This document shows, piece after piece, positions 12,627 through 12,692 of a stretch of DNA of 12,692 nucleotides. A program made the position numbers and the translations under genes. The stretch's first letter is position 1; every line of letters begins with the position of its first letter. This DNA is from Bacillota bacterium (GTDB lineage: Bacteria > Bacillota > Clostridia > Peptostreptococcales > Anaerovoracaceae): the NCBI GenBank assembly GCA_017431395.1, contig JAFRLD010000083.1, positions 1 through 12,692 of the forward strand. Direction: 5' to 3'. A model generated the notes under the pieces. The model did not search any database. It was given only the letters and a program-made list of their open reading frames with translations, and was not told the DNA's origin.

Positions 12627-12692
12627 ATGAGCACAGAAGTCACAATGGAGAAAATCACTGCGCTGGCCAAGAACAGAGGCTTTATTTTCCCG
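12627..12692 (+). CDS. glyQS: Glycyl-tRNA synthetase, dimeric single-chain type (3'-truncated by window edge)
   Basis: Charges tRNA-Gly with glycine. Only 22 codons are visible, from ATG 12627. Residues 7-22, MEKITALAKNRGFIFP, match the conserved N-terminus of the alpha2-type bacterial GlyRS found in many Gram-positives, as opposed to the alpha2beta2 glyQ/glyS form. AGGAGAG (12617-12623) gives a good ribosome binding site, and the gene starts 19 nt after the DUF4342 stop. This short gap leaves no room for a T-box leader, which often precedes this gene in Bacillota. Recognition rests on the N-terminal signature and the recO-side context. Confidence 0.85.
   Translation, partial: MSTEVTMEKITALAKNRGFIFP

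Noticed and set aside
11711..12670. Long minus-strand ORF (319 codons) opposite the DUF4342 gene, rich in Leu, Phe, Cys, Arg and Ser
   Set aside because: It is the mirror of the AAG/GAC/GAA/GCA repeat codons, which cannot give stops on the other strand. It has no plausible ribosome binding site, and the plus-strand gene is clearly real.

Overview
This is a stretch of ordinary, tightly packed bacterial chromosome. Every gene is on the + strand, with short gaps or small overlaps. The gene content and order suggest a Clostridia-class Bacillota (Firmicutes), plausibly Lachnospirales or a relative with fairly high GC: dnaE next to pfkA, then phoH-ybeY-cdd-era-recO leading into a single-chain glycyl-tRNA synthetase. 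Strong AAGGAGG-type ribosome binding sites and frequent ATC, CTG and AAG codons fit this. The exact taxon cannot be read from the window. I see no transposon, phage, CRISPR, rRNA or tRNA gene.

Layout. (1) 2-3397: DNA polymerase III alpha subunit, with its N-terminus cut by the window edge. (2) 3437-4396: a 6-phosphofructokinase with unusual residues at the Mg and substrate sites. (3) 4397-4676: a good extended -10 promoter inside an imperfect palindrome, an untracked 48-residue membrane-type small ORF (4493-4639), and a weak hairpin-plus-T4. (4) 4677-8130: a DUF308/HdeD-like membrane protein, then two adjacent flavoproteins (HI0933/BaiN-like and COG2509-like), coupled by a 17-nt overlap and a 3-nt gap. 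(5) 8135-11716: phoH, ybeY, cdd, era and recO, an RNA-processing, ribosome-assembly and repair cluster that is conserved in Gram-positives. (6) 11738-12607: a DUF4342 protein with a UBA-like N-terminus and a long, very regular amphipathic helix tail. (7) 12627-12692: the first 22 codons of glyQS.

How the genes may work together. From the promoter at about 4412-4440, the small ORF through recO could be one transcript, because no strong terminator follows. The 3' part of recO carries a second good promoter (TTGATT-17-TATAGT with TG extension). It could drive the DUF4342 gene, which has a near-perfect Shine-Dalgarno, together with glyQS. No T-box leader precedes glyQS within the window.

I do not find strong evidence for an undescribed multi-gene system. 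The items most worth a second look are the 18-residue (11+7) repeat helix of the DUF4342 protein and its probable own promoter in recO, the 48-aa ORF under a palindromic promoter, and the atypical active-site residues of the phosphofructokinase.
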